Shown here: piece by piece, positions 21,701-33,700 of the stretch | How positions within the stretch are numbered: the stretch's first letter is position 1 | Layout: the number at the start of each line of letters is the position of its first letter | Assembly (NCBI GenBank): GCA_946894095.1 | Contig: OX335641.1 | Location: forward strand, 2,250,501-2,314,500 | Direction: 5' to 3' | DNA length: 64,000 nt | Source: Incurvaria masculella | Taxonomy: Eukaryota > Arthropoda > Insecta > Lepidoptera > Incurvariidae | Made by a program: the position numbers and the translations under genes | The notes under the pieces: generated by a model | The model's input: only the letters and a program-made list of their open reading frames with translations | Databases searched by the model: none | Told to the model about the DNA's origin: nothing

Positions 21701-24700
21701 AATATTGACATTGAGCACCATGATTGTCATAAAAGAAAAGACCTGCATGCTCTATAACAAGAAAACTGACTGGGACTCTTTTCAGGACTACTTAGAAGAC
21801 AATATAAACCTTAAAATCCCACTTAAAAATCCCAACGATATTGAAAATGCTGTGTTCCATATCACGAATCTCATCCAAATCTCAGCATGGAAAGCTACTC
21901 CCGCCCTGGCAGACAGGCACAACTTCAAAACATTTCCACTTGAAGACAGAGAAATGGTCTCCAAAAAGCGTAGCCTGAGGCGAAAATACCAACTTAGTAG
22001 ACATCCAACAGACAGGGCCAAACTAAATAGAGCCAAACGCGAACTGAAAAGGTTAATCACGGAAGTAGAAAATAAAACACTAGAAAATAAACTCTATCTC
22101 CAACCCAGCATGGTGAACACTCCCTGTGGAAAGTTACTAAATCTTTAAACAGACCTCAGAAATCAATACCTCCATTAAAACGAGTTAATAACACATGGGC
22201 AAGAAGCTGCGCTGAGAAAGCCGAATTGTTTGGAGAGTACCTGGAAGACACCTTCAAGCCAAACTCAACTAGTGATAATTCAACGGAAGTGAAAATCGAT
22301 GAATATCTACAGAGCGACCAACAAATGTCACTACCAATTAAACCTGCTACTCCAAGAGAGATCGCCAAGCAAATCAGAGTATTTCCAAACAAAAAAGCAC
22401 CAGGACATGATTTAATAACTGCCGAGGTTCTAAAGAAGCTACCCAGGAAAGGCATTGTCTTTCTTACTATCGTCTTTAATGCCATTCTGAGACTGCATTA
22501 TTTTCCCTATATTTGGAAGATGTCACAAATAATAATGATCCACAAAAATGGAAAACCAGCTAATGAGGTGTCTTCCTATCGGCCTATTAGTCTGCTACCC
22601 GTCATGTCCAAATTATTTGAGATCATCTTTCTTAGTCGGCTAAAACCAATCTTGGAGGAGCGTAATGCCATCCCTGATCACCAGTTTGGGTTCCGATCCC
22701 ACCACTCAACTATTGAACAGGTGCACAGAGTGGTTCGGAAGGTAAGACAATCCTTCGAAAAGAAAGAATATTGCTCTGCCGCCTTCTTGGATGTACAACA
22801 AGCATTTGACCGAGTTTGGCACAAGGGTCTCCTGTACAAGATTAAGAAACTCCTACCCCACACTATACATATGATCACCGCATCTTATTTAGAGGGCCGA
22901 TTGTTCCAAACAAAGGTAGGAACCGAATATTCGTGCTTCCGCGAGTGTCGAGCTGGAGTTCCACAGGGGTCAGTTCTCGGCCCTGTACTATATCTTATAT
23001 TTACGGCTGACATACCCGAGTCCGACAACATTCTCAGCGCCACCTATGCAGATGATGCTGCAATTATTGCTTGCTCGACAAATCCTGCCCGTGCATCTGA
23101 GATACTGCAATGGCATCTACGCAAAGTCGACTCTTGGCTGGATCTGTGGCGTATACAGGAAAGTCCATCAAAATCAGTGCACATCACATTCGCGTTGCGG
23201 CAGGGTGATTGCCCACCGGTTCAGCTGAGGGGTGAGATCCTACCCCACAAGACGTGTGTCAAATACCTAGGTTGCCACTTGGACAGACGACTCCACTGGA
23301 AGAACCACATTAAGGCCAAAAGAAATCAGCTCAACCTACGCTTTAACAGCCTGTATTGGCTAATGGGAAAAAGATCCAGGCTGTCACTGACAAATAAACT
23401 CCTTGTTTATAACATCATCCTCAAGCCAGTTTGGACCTATGCATTGGAACTGTGGGGTTCAGCTAGCACATCGAACATCGAAATATTACAACGCTTCCAA
23501 AACAAGGTCCTTCGCAGTATCAGCAATGCCCCATGGTTCACCAAAAACGAGGAGATCCACGAATACCTAAAAGTAACCACCATCAAGGAGGAAATCCAGA
23601 AGCACTCAAAATCCTACAAATCACGACTACAAAATCACACAAATCCGCTAGCTGTGGGACTACTGGACACTAAAAACGATGTAACACGGCTGAAGCGACC
23701 AAGAATTGAGGCCGAATTATAAAATAACAATAATAAGTGCAGTCATATTATATATATATATATACAAAGAAGTATAAAGCTTGTCATCACTGGACGGCAG
23801 CTTTTCAAGTCATATCCACATACCCACACCTCTGATAAAGGCTCCAAATTCAAGCTGATTGCAGAGAGACAAGACACAAAAAAAAAAAAAAAAAATTAAA
23901 ATTTAGAATCAATTTGGTTATTGTTAGATTTTTGTCTACAGCGATCGTGGTTTACTTTTAGCTATAAGTCGTTTTGTAATTAAAATGTTCATAAATTTTA
24001 CCAAATCAAACACTATGCGCATCGTCTGCTTTGTGGAGATGTTGAATCCTCCTCATAACGGTACCTGTCTTTTTCTTTGAAACAGAGAAGGTCCCAGAGA
24101 GTAATAGGACGGTTTTGTACCGTGCTTGCGAATGAGTTAGTCCCGCCGGGAAGGGCCACCTTAAGTATGCATAACTGTGATTTCTTCAAGGTCTATTCTA
24201 GAGCTGTATTCAGAGTGGCGGACTAACTTTAGTACGCCGTCGTACTAAACCGGTTTTTTATGGTTAGTCCGGTGCTAAGTTTTGACCGGTTCACTATGAA
24301 CACGACTGTTAAAGTTGTATTCAGGCTGTTGTCAAGATCTTGGAACTAACGAAAAAAAGAATACGTGGGAGTTCACTAGTGAAATGCCTTACTTGGGTGA
24401 CAAAGACAAGGGATCGAGTTCTAGGGACTTGCTAACCTATTATAGTGAAGCAAACATGGTATTTAGAAGGTGAAGACAAGAAGTGAGAGCACTAACGGAA
24501 TGGGTTTCTTGATGGTGCCTGTCCTCCTCTTGACGCTCGTGATGAGCATCAGGTCGCTGAACAGAAAGAGAGCTCTGTCCTTCGTGGCTCCCGTCGCCGA
24601 CGGCATCGACGCCGTCTCGTGAGCTATGAACACCCGCTCCGGGGACACCAGGTTCGAGAGTCCTGGAACCGAGAAAGAAACATTGAGACGAAAGGAAAAT

Positions 24701-27700
24701 GTAGGAATGTGTGTATGAACACCCTGAATCTATTAATATCTCATCGGAGATGGCTAGCCGGAGAAGAAGTTCAAGGGTGACGAGATAGCCGCTTCTTGCA
24801 GAGTTACTAAAGGTAGGTAACCCGTACACAGGAAACAAAAGTGTCTCAACTTGCAACAATCTCTGTCGATTTAGTCATCACAACAACATCCAGCAATCTC
24901 CGGCAACATGGTTTATGGTCAAGTATGAAAGCATACATGGAGCAATTAATTGCCCACATGTCGCAAGCAAGTGCATGGATACGTGGCAATTCGATAAACA
25001 TCTCAGCGGCGGCGACACGAAAAGTTTGGATCGATGTGTAGCAATATCGCTCCATATCGCTGGGATTATTGCGGAAAATGAATTGGGGTTCCTTTATATT
25101 GCTCCATCTATTGCTCCAATATGTTTGGCAACAGTTGCCCAGCAATTAATTGCCTCAAACCTTTAGTTTACAGGTACTACCATGGATCATGCTCTGTGGA
25201 ACTTGCACTCCTTATTCCTCGATTATTATGTTTGAAGTACTCGTCGCAGAGAATTCCAGAGTGGCTCATATTTCAACGTAAAAATACTTTTCTTTTAATA
25301 TTAACATATTTTCAGAAATAATCAATATGCGAAATCAGCGCAATCTAGTAGTAGATAGGGGAACCATAGTGTCGATTGCAATATAATCGTTAAATTCGTT
25401 GACTGACTCGTTGGTTGACTTAATTGTCGGGATAGGTCAGCAGTAGAGCAGTGGACACGTAATGCAAAGGTCGCAGGTTTGAACCCTGTTTCCTACGAAT
25501 GTCCAGACCAAATTAAAAAAAATATGATGACAATACTTCAATGTAGATGTCGCTGCATTACCTTAAATCAGTGCCACTGAGTGACCTACCCTCAATGAGC
25601 TGCTCCAATTCGCGCAAACACAGCTGCTGCTGCTCCAATTCCAAACTCGCGCGCTCCGTGCAGTTTATCTTCAGCAGCAACTCGTGGATTTCCTTCTGCG
25701 CATCTTGCAGAAGCTTGTGGTCCGGGTGCGCTGGCTCTGTAATAAGGATGCTCGTTATTTTTTCCGGTCTTCCTCGCACGGATACAATTCAAGGTGAAAG
25801 GGATAAACAAGGAAGCCAAAAACCAGTTTACAACATTGAGTCGCATGATGACACTCTCTGTATTTAGAAACTTGGCTCATAACAGGATGCAGGCAGCAAG
25901 GTGATGGCTAAAATTAATGGGTCACATTCGTCACACCTTTAAACAACTGCTTTTATTTTTTCTGGTAGCCCATAGGTATGTTATTCTAGTTTGCCCTTGC
26001 TTGCCCTTGTTTTTTTGGTCATAAAGAGTTATGAAATAATCTTGAATGTTTCATTGATGATTATTCCGTAAAAACTTATGGGGTGAATATCATAAGTTTA
26101 GAGGTCGATAGCTACTTTGTTCTAAGAGCTGCTTCCGTTGGTATATTTATTCGTAACTCGGGATCTTCTACCCGCCGCCGTGAGTGGAGACTTTGACCTA
26201 GGAGCAATATGTCTTCTTCATCGTAATATTGCAGAACGAATTCCGAATCATAAAATGTTTGGTATCACCATATATTAGTAGGTATTTTGGGTATCAACAT
26301 GACTACTCACCCGTATGCTTTATCAGTCTCTGTATCAAGAGCTCGTAGCTTGGAAATTTCTGCACGGGCTTGATCAGTAGATGGTCCAGCGAGAGTTTCC
26401 CCTTGTGATCACGCGCCATATTGTCCAGGAACCTCGCGAACGCCGGCCTCGACAATTTGGTCGCTTTGATTGTCTCTTTGGCCTTCTTCCAGTTGTTGAT
26501 GAAGGACATGTACGTGTCCATAACCGAAGGCTTGGCGAACTGAAACGGTGAGATTAGTGTTTAATAAATACACACAAAACCGGTCCGGTGAACGGGTTTC
26601 ATATGCCAAGGGTCCCTACAATGATACATAGCTTTTAAACAAAATGTTTTGCCCTTTATTTCAGAATGTAGATATGAAATGTTGATGTCATTGTTTGAGC
26701 AAAGATATCTAAAAAATATGAACAAACATTTTCAGAGACGTTTGTTTTATTACAATTTTTAGGGTTCCGTACCCGAAGGGTGAAAACGGAACACTCCTAA
26801 TGCTCCATATTACTAAGCCTCCGCTGTCCGTCCGTCCGTCCGTCCGTCCGTCCGTCCGTCCGTCCGTCCGTCCGTCCGTCCGTCCGTCCGTCCGTCCGTC
26901 CGTCTATCACAGGGCTGTATCTCATGAACCGTAATAGGTAGGAAGCTGAAATTTTCACAGATTGTGTATTTATTTTGCCGCTATAACAACAAATAGGTAA
27001 AATAAAAAAATATAAAAAATAAACGGGGCCCTATACAAAAAACGTGATTTTTTGTGTTAAAATGTGTTGTGTTTGTGGTAAATGGTACGGAACCCTTCGT
27101 GTGCGAGTCCGACTCGCACTTGGCCGGTTTTATTATGTAATTTCATTAGACAGCACGAGTTCATATAAACAAATTTCAAATGACAAAAAGTAAAATTATG
27201 AAAGAAGTGATTTCCTAAAAAACACTGACTAAACAGGTTTTTTTAGATATCTTACCAATCAGATTGTTTATATTTATTTTACGTTTATTCTTTTTCTGGA
27301 TATATAATATAATATATAACTTTCATCGAAATCAGATTGTTGGTTCCCGAGATATATGCGCATAACCAATATACTTTATTCGCAATTCTTGGGACGGAAC
27401 AATTAAAGGTTATGTTTTTAGTTGAGTTTCGTTAGTACCAGTTACGTGGGCACCCAGAAATTGGTGCTAATAGTTTAGGGTTTACTTTGTAGTGAGGTTT
27501 TTTCTCAAGTTCAACGCGTTACTCACCACATTGAGGAATACATCGCCGACCCGTTGGCACGCGTCCCATTGGTCCAACCGTCGGGTCAGCTCCCCCAGGA
27601 ATACTTCGTGCACGGCCAGGATAGCCGGCACCTGGTGGAAGATCTCGTCCACCAGGAAAGTGTCAACCAGACCCGCGTTTTCGGGACTCTTTAGCGGCAA

Positions 27701-30700
27701 CAGGTACTTCTGGAATCATAAATTGTGAGTTCTCAAATAACCGAAAAGTTGTAGGCTCAGGTCGGAAGAAAGTTGTCTTCTCTCTACGTGATTTATGGGA
27801 TCTAACGTGAGGAAATTATGCTAAGATAACTTTGAAAAGAACTTGAAATATTGAAGAAAGATAAATCCAGTTAAGTGCTGCAATGAGGAAATTATCAATT
27901 TTGTAGGGTTCCATACCCAAAGGGTGCCAACGGAACTCTATTACTAAGCCTCCGCTGTCCGTCCGTCCGCCTGTCACAGGGCTGTATCTCAGTAACCGTA
28001 ACAGGTATACAGCTTAAATTTTCACAGAGTGTGTATTTATTTTGCCGCTATAACAGCAAATAGGTAAGATTAAAAAATAATTAAAATAAAAAAAATACGC
28101 GATTTTTTGTATTAAATCTTTTACGATGGTACGGAACCCTTCGTGTGCGAGTCCGACTCACAATTGGCCGGTTTATTTTTTTAGTCGCGGCCAACCATGA
28201 AACCTTATTAGTTTTGAAGATCTCACTAACACGATTATTAATAACTATTAATAGTGACGACAAGCCTCGAAATAATTGGATACTAAAGATACAACCACAA
28301 TAAAACATTTATTGTCACACATTGCTCTAGTAAAGAAAATCTTTTTAAGTTTCACCCTGAATCTCTTTTAATTTATGAAGACAATGCTGACTTTACCTGT
28401 ATGTACTAGCCGCAGATTTTTTCATTGATAAATCACTATCTTTATTCCGGGTATGGTCAAAATGTAATGCATAACTATTTGGAGCAAAAAGGTAGATATT
28501 TTTTTTCTCCCCATACATTTTGTGTAGAAAAAATGGGGGTATGGCAAAAGTAGTGACGTAACATAAGTAAGGTAACATACTAATTGGGTCCAACGTATAA
28601 GATAAATGTTTTTTTAGGGTTCCGTACCCAAAGGGTAAAAACGGAACCCTATTACTAAGCCCCCGCTGTTCGTCCGTCCGTCCGTCTGTCACAGGGCTGT
28701 ATCTCATAAACCGTAACAGATAGGAAGCTGAAATTTTCACAGATTATGTATTTATTTTGCCGCTATAACAACAAATAGGTAATATTATACAATAATAATA
28801 ATTAAAGGGGGGCCATACAAAGTGCGTCGACATCAAGTGCGTCGGCGGAAAGCAGTGGTTCCGTACCGCTGAGGGCCGGGAGGACTGGAGAAGGATTGGA
28901 GAGGCGTATGTCCAGCAGTGGACGCAAACACGCTGACTGACTGACTGACTGACTGACATACAAAAAACCTGTTTTTTTTCATCTTGTGCGATGGTACGGA
29001 ACCCTTCGTGTGCGAGTCCGACTCGCACTTGGCCGGTTTTTCTTGTTGTTGTATGAGTAAGTACCAAGCGTCCATGCAAAGTGGTTCAAGTTGTACTAGA
29101 GGCTCTCTGGGCTGTAGAGCGAGTCTGTCTTTGCATAGCTTAACACTGAATAAATGTTTAGCGCGCACCTTAAAACCAAATCCTATTGTTTTTTTTGTAT
29201 TTTCACTGTATTAAGGTGGCAAAATTAATAAAAGAGGAAATAAAATCGGAATTTATATTTAATCAGTTTCCAACGACTTGACAGGAAGATCGACATCAGG
29301 ACAATATGTAATGGAAACATACGAATTATATCACCCAGAATGTACTGCAAACGAGGGCAAATAACTCTCATAACAACATTAACAACAATTAAAAAGGGAA
29401 CCTTGTGGAAGTCGAAATTAATCTAATTGCACGCGACCGACTTTATACAAAATGGCCGACAACATTTCCACTGGGCAAAGTCGTTTTTGTCTCATTCACC
29501 GCGGGATGCCGCGTTCATAAATATGACCCGACCCAGTTTCGTGGAAAAGTGGAAAATGGAGTTGCACCGCGAGTCGTAAAGATGACAGAAGGGCTGGCGA
29601 CATTCGCACATTATGTATGTCCGTGTTTATGCTCACCGCTAGATGAAATGCGTATATTTTATTATTTTTCAGGTAGAAACTCGGATAAGTCAAAATCAGA
29701 GCCCGTAGTCCCAGCTGTCACCTAAATTGGCATTTACGGAAAACCGATCGACTGGCGTTTTCAAATGTATGGAGAAATAGAAGAGCGCGCTCAGTGGGCG
29801 TTAAGAAAACTAACATTTGAGAGTCCGAGTTTGATTTGACAGCTTACTAAACGTTGCCGTAAATACGCCGACGTTGCCGTTTACGCCGACTTAGCGTTTT
29901 CATACAAATCGGAAGTCCGAGTTTGACTTTGACAGCTTGAAGAAGTAAAACCACAGAGTATCTAGTAAATACTTGCATGGAGTTTGACGTTTTTACGGAA
30001 GTTCCGTTAACGCCAGTTTAGGTGACAACTAGTACTAGCAGCTCTGGTAGTAGCCTTACAAATGCTGAAAAGGTCACAAAACAACTCAGAAGGTGCAGAA
30101 AGAATTTGCGCTTCAGCTCATAGGAGATTCGTTATAAAATTCTTCTCCTATTAACAGCTTGACAGATTTTTAGCTTGTTTTACTGATGAGGCCATCAGCT
30201 TGGTTCTTCTTAGCTATAGTTGGACCATGGTACGTAATGTGTAATAACTCGCATGTTCACTCGGCGAGGCATGGTAACCTCTTTGTTATTCTTTGGATTA
30301 AATCCAACATCTGGCCCCGTGATTTCGAATGACATAAAAACTGACAAGATTCGTGGGTGCTTTCAAGAGTGATAGATAGTGCTTTAGTAAAAGCAATAAC
30401 CATAAAGACAATTGCTTTTAATTGTAAAATTAGAACTCGTAGGCATACAAATGTACCTTTGAACATATGTTGTTACACGTAGAGAAACGCGTCCAAATGA
30501 AATTTCAGACTGATAATAAAAAACCGGCCAAGTGCGAGTCGTACTCGCCCACGAAGGGTTCCGTACAAGATTTATAAAAAAAACACGTTTTTTTGTATGG
30601 GGCCCCCCTTTAATTTTTATTATTTTATCATTTTACCTATTTGTTGTTGTAGCGGCCAAATAAATACATAATCTGTGAAAATTTCAGCTTTCTACCTGTT

Positions 30701-33700
30701 ACGATTCATGAGATACAGCCCTGTGACAGACGGACGGACAGCGGAAGCTTAGTAATAGGGTTCCGTTTTCACCCTTTGGGTACGGAACCCTAAAAAAGTA
30801 CACATAAGTATTTAAAATAAAAGTATTTTTTTAATAAGATTAAAGTATTTCAAATAAAAGTATTTTTAATAAGATAAAAAAATATATCTTTCGTATTAGA
30901 CATTCAAAAGGGATATTATCGCTATACATGTCAGCCTCGGTAGCTCAGTGTGCGACGCCTTGCGATTCGGTAAGCTGGGTAAGCACCTCTGAGCGCGATT
31001 AGGTTCTGGGTGGGTGACCGTGGTTCGAATTCCACGTAAAGCTGCAGGTCCCCTTCCTTACTTACTAGGTGGTAGGGTTAATCCCACAGAACAATTAGGA
31101 GGTAAGAATTGTGAAGTGGGCGGAACTCGCGCGCCGGTCTTTAGCGGGGACCCGCTCACTTCATACGCGCATGATTCACTCCTCTGCGGCTGTCCTGTGC
31201 ATTAAGGCGCTAGGACTAGCCAACTACTCGCGCCATACAAATGCACTTTTTAACAAATGTAATAATATGTAGTGAAACGCTTCAGCAAATCCAAATAGAA
31301 CTCCAGACTGATAATGGATTGTTAATATTTTTTTATTCCATCATTTATTTAAATAATAATAAAAATAAAAAAAGTTGATTTTTCTCATTAGAAATCTGAA
31401 AGTCATTCGATTTCTAGATATAAGCAAAAACAGCATATATGCATAAACAAAAAATTCCATTTGCTTTTAGATTTATACATTTAGTCAAAAAAGTTCGGAA
31501 ATGGACACCGTTTCCGACTTGGACTCGCAAACGAAGGGTTCCGTACCATCGTATAATATTTAACGCAAAAAATCACCTCTTTAGTATGGTCCCCCCCTTT
31601 AATATGTATTATTTATAAATACGCGGCAAAATAAATACACAATCTATGATAAAATCAGCTGTCTACCTATTACGGTTCATGAGATACAGCCCTGTGACAG
31701 ACGGACAGACGGACGGACGGACAGCGGAGGCTTAGTTATAGGGTTCCGTTTTCACCCTTTGGGTACGGAACCCTAAAAAAGATGAATAAAAATGACAATG
31801 AATTGCAATGATTCCATTTTCATTTAGGTCTCTAACTTTTATAATAAGTCATATAAAAGTGCGGTAATTGACACCTTTTCTACAATTTTTTTACCGTAGA
31901 AAATGAGCGAAAAGCATGTGATCTAGCGATTAGGAATTATATACTAGTTCATTCGCGTTTTAGCTAATAACAACGTTTTAAATAAAACCTTGGCTTTGAG
32001 CACCCAAGCACTAGTTTAAAAATTGTATTACCCAGGCATCCCAAAGTTTACATCTGCCTAAATGTTCACTAGGTATCAAAAGGGGACCTTACCTTAACGA
32101 GGGTCTGCAGAGCCTCCACGTAGGACCGCTCGGTGTCATAGAGCTCCACCACGACGTGGGTCCGAGTGTCCTGAAACATAAAAAAAAACTGATATTAATT
32201 TCTTCAAACTGATAAGTTTTAAGAAATGAGGCAACATGATAGATTACAAAAAAATACGGGCTATCTTGGGTGGTAAGAACACCGTGTGTATTAATGAAAT
32301 TGATCACATTAACTTAAAGATGAACAGTTCATAAACTTCGATAGATAGCAGTGTAATATGGTTACGAAAATAAGCAGAAAAAAAATATCTGGACGTTTAC
32401 TAATAGGCATGAAATTCGAAGGTAGCGGTTCAAAGCCTGACTGGTTGTGGCGCACTGTGCGTTGCCATTACATTTTAATACATAAAAAATGCATGGACAC
32501 TTTCAAATTTAAACACGTCATTATAAGGTGACCACGGTGATTTTTCTAAGATTTGTGTAAAGGTCATCCGCAAAAAAGACCGGAATTGTGGAAGAACGTT
32601 TCGCTCTGATGGTATCGTGAAAACGCACACGCCGCGCGGTTTGTTCGTATTTTTTTGCCAACCATCCAAAAGAATGCCATTGAATAAGCTCGATAGCTCA
32701 GCCATAGTCCGCAAATCCGCTGGCATGGCGCCTCGCTGAGCGTGGTTTCGCGAGGCGAGGTGTTTTTGGCTTTTCTGAGCACATTTGGTCCTCAGCACAG
32801 CCACCTATACCGGCGACTTTTTCACGGTCCCTAAAGATGAAGAGGACTTCGAAAAGAAAGAAAACGCTCGCATTATTCAGTATTAGGAATAAACATTTTT
32901 ATTTGATATACTACTTTCGTGTATCGCATCAGCCGTTAAACGTGTATTATTTATTAATCTTGTTTATTTTGTACACATCACTGCTTTCAGTCAGAGAGGC
33001 AGGACTTGAACCACCAAAACGCATTGCCACGGAAATCACCATCTCTCCATATTTTCTAAGAGCATCATGACAAGCACACTCGGAAGCTGTTGGCATATCC
33101 AAGACTTCAACATTAACTGGTATTGTGATTAGGTGAAATTTTGGTGCTGCGATTAAAAAATATGAAGTTATGATGAACATTATCCTACGATGACCTATTT
33201 CGGTCACCGAACTCAATGCACCCGTCTATTTTTCTAAACTTTGAATCCAAACCATACCGAAGTACGTAAATTGCGCCGCGAAGCCCCGACACAACATTCT
33301 TGCGGATATACGATGTTTTGCTTGGCGTTCGCATCCGTAGAATTGATCAATCGAGCGGAAAGAGCGCCGCCGGCATCAAACTTGACTGCCGTAATCCCAG
33401 AACCAGACGGCCTCGAACTGGGGTGCCATTTCGGTACGCAGTTTATGCATACGATTATAAGAGGAGGGACTGTAGGATAATTCCAAATTATGGGTACAGG
33501 TGGCGCAATTGATAGATGCAATACCCGCAAAAGTATGTATGCTGGTTAAATTCCAGAATTGAAGTAAATTCATAAAGTAGTAATTTTTATTTCGGCTTTA
33601 TTTCTTTAGTTAACGCGAGTTTGCGTCCACTGCTGGAAATACGCCTCTTGAATTTGTCTCCAGCCCTCCCAGCCCTCAGCGGGACGGAAGCACTGCTTTC

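Larger units (their letters stand above)
18942..23895 (+). mobile_element. Jockey-like non-LTR retrotransposon, nearly full length
   Basis: The layout is a 5' UTR of about 300 bp, ORF1 (19250-21061), ORF2 (about 21060-23722, one frameshift), a short 3' UTR and an A-tail (23878-23895). It sits in ARHGEF17 intron 6, inside a TTAA MITE, in antisense orientation to the host gene. I see no obvious target-site duplication. The insertion seems to have removed a few bases of the MITE. Confidence 0.88.
18678..24164 (+). mobile_element. TTAA-flanked MITE (copy 1), split by a LINE
   Basis: The left part (18678-18941) begins TTAAGGTGGG and the right part (about 23896-24164) ends GGGCCACCTTAA. Together they match the 550-bp intact copies at 34855 and 36830 except for about 16 bp lost at the insertion point. 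Internal marks include TTTGATCGAACTAGATGTC and CCGAAAGTTCGAATTTTT on the left, and GCTATAAGTCGTTTTG and TGAAACAGAGAAGGTCCC on the right. Confidence 0.9.

Noticed and set aside
25430..25500. Functional tRNA gene
   Set aside because: It has A- and B-box-like sequences, but the acceptor stem does not pair and no convincing anticodon arm forms. I kept it only as a tRNA-like remnant.
30935..31040. 5S rRNA gene
   Set aside because: Only the internal-promoter-like part is present, flanked by tRNA-like boxes and SINE body sequence. The 5S termini are absent.
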